5,459 bases of DNA, from assembly GCA_029335925.2 (NCBI GenBank), contig JARJMX020000109.1, forward strand, positions 1 to 5,459, given 5' to 3'. The notes under the pieces were generated by a model. That model did not search any database. It was given only the letters and a program-made list of their open reading frames with translations, and was not told the origin of the DNA. The DNA comes from Gammaproteobacteria bacterium (GTDB lineage: Bacteria; Pseudomonadota; Gammaproteobacteria; Halothiobacillales; Halothiobacillaceae). Shown piece after piece: positions 5,458 to 5,459 of this stretch (position 1 is the stretch's first letter; the number at the start of each line of letters is the position of its first letter). A program made the translations under genes and the position numbers.

Positions 5458-5459
5458 CC

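Noticed and set aside
1..5459. tRNA, rRNA, CRISPR array or riboswitch
   Set aside because: I saw no cloverleaf with a CCA end, no regularly spaced direct repeats, and no leader long or structured enough for a known riboswitch.

Overview
The window looks like a high-GC proteobacterial chromosome, most likely a betaproteobacterium. This is inferred from the housekeeping genes (a DusA-type tRNA-dihydrouridine synthase, a DUF4124 plus lytic transglycosylase protein, a HugZ-like protein, a MarC-family protein). The genus cannot be fixed from sequence alone. The window joins an accessory left part to an ordinary core right part.

Left part (1-1870). Positions 1-686 hold the 5' end of a type I polyketide synthase gene on the minus strand. 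It starts directly with a ketosynthase domain and runs off the left edge. About 90 bp upstream of its start lies a dead IS1380-family element (775-1702). Its terminal inverted repeats are well preserved, but its transposase carries a large internal deletion and an in-frame stop. Its right end abuts a scrap of an IS30-family transposase (helix-turn-helix region only, from 1703), whose reading frame runs to the start codon of the next gene.

Middle (1870-3066). A complete dusA gene on the plus strand is followed by three successive hairpins. The last is A-tract/T-tract symmetric and fits a bidirectional terminator between convergent transcription units.

Right part (3083-5025, all minus strand). 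The order of transcription is a MarC-family membrane protein, a 220-bp gap with an extended -10 promoter candidate, a secreted DUF4124/SLT lytic transglycosylase, and a HugZ-like flavin/haem-binding-fold protein. The last two overlap by 26 bp and are probably co-transcribed.

Right edge (5026-5459). No intact gene is visible. Two short plus-strand pieces in different frames resemble separate parts of a SulP anion transporter (a membrane segment and the start of the STAS domain). They are followed by a good terminator and a GTGGGC...GCCCAC hairpin repeat cut by the window edge. I read this as a decayed SulP gene.

I see no convincing new multi-gene system. The points most worth following are the Ala-for-Asp change beside the ketosynthase nucleophile, the nested IS wreckage at the polyketide synthase/dusA junction, and the SulP remnant.
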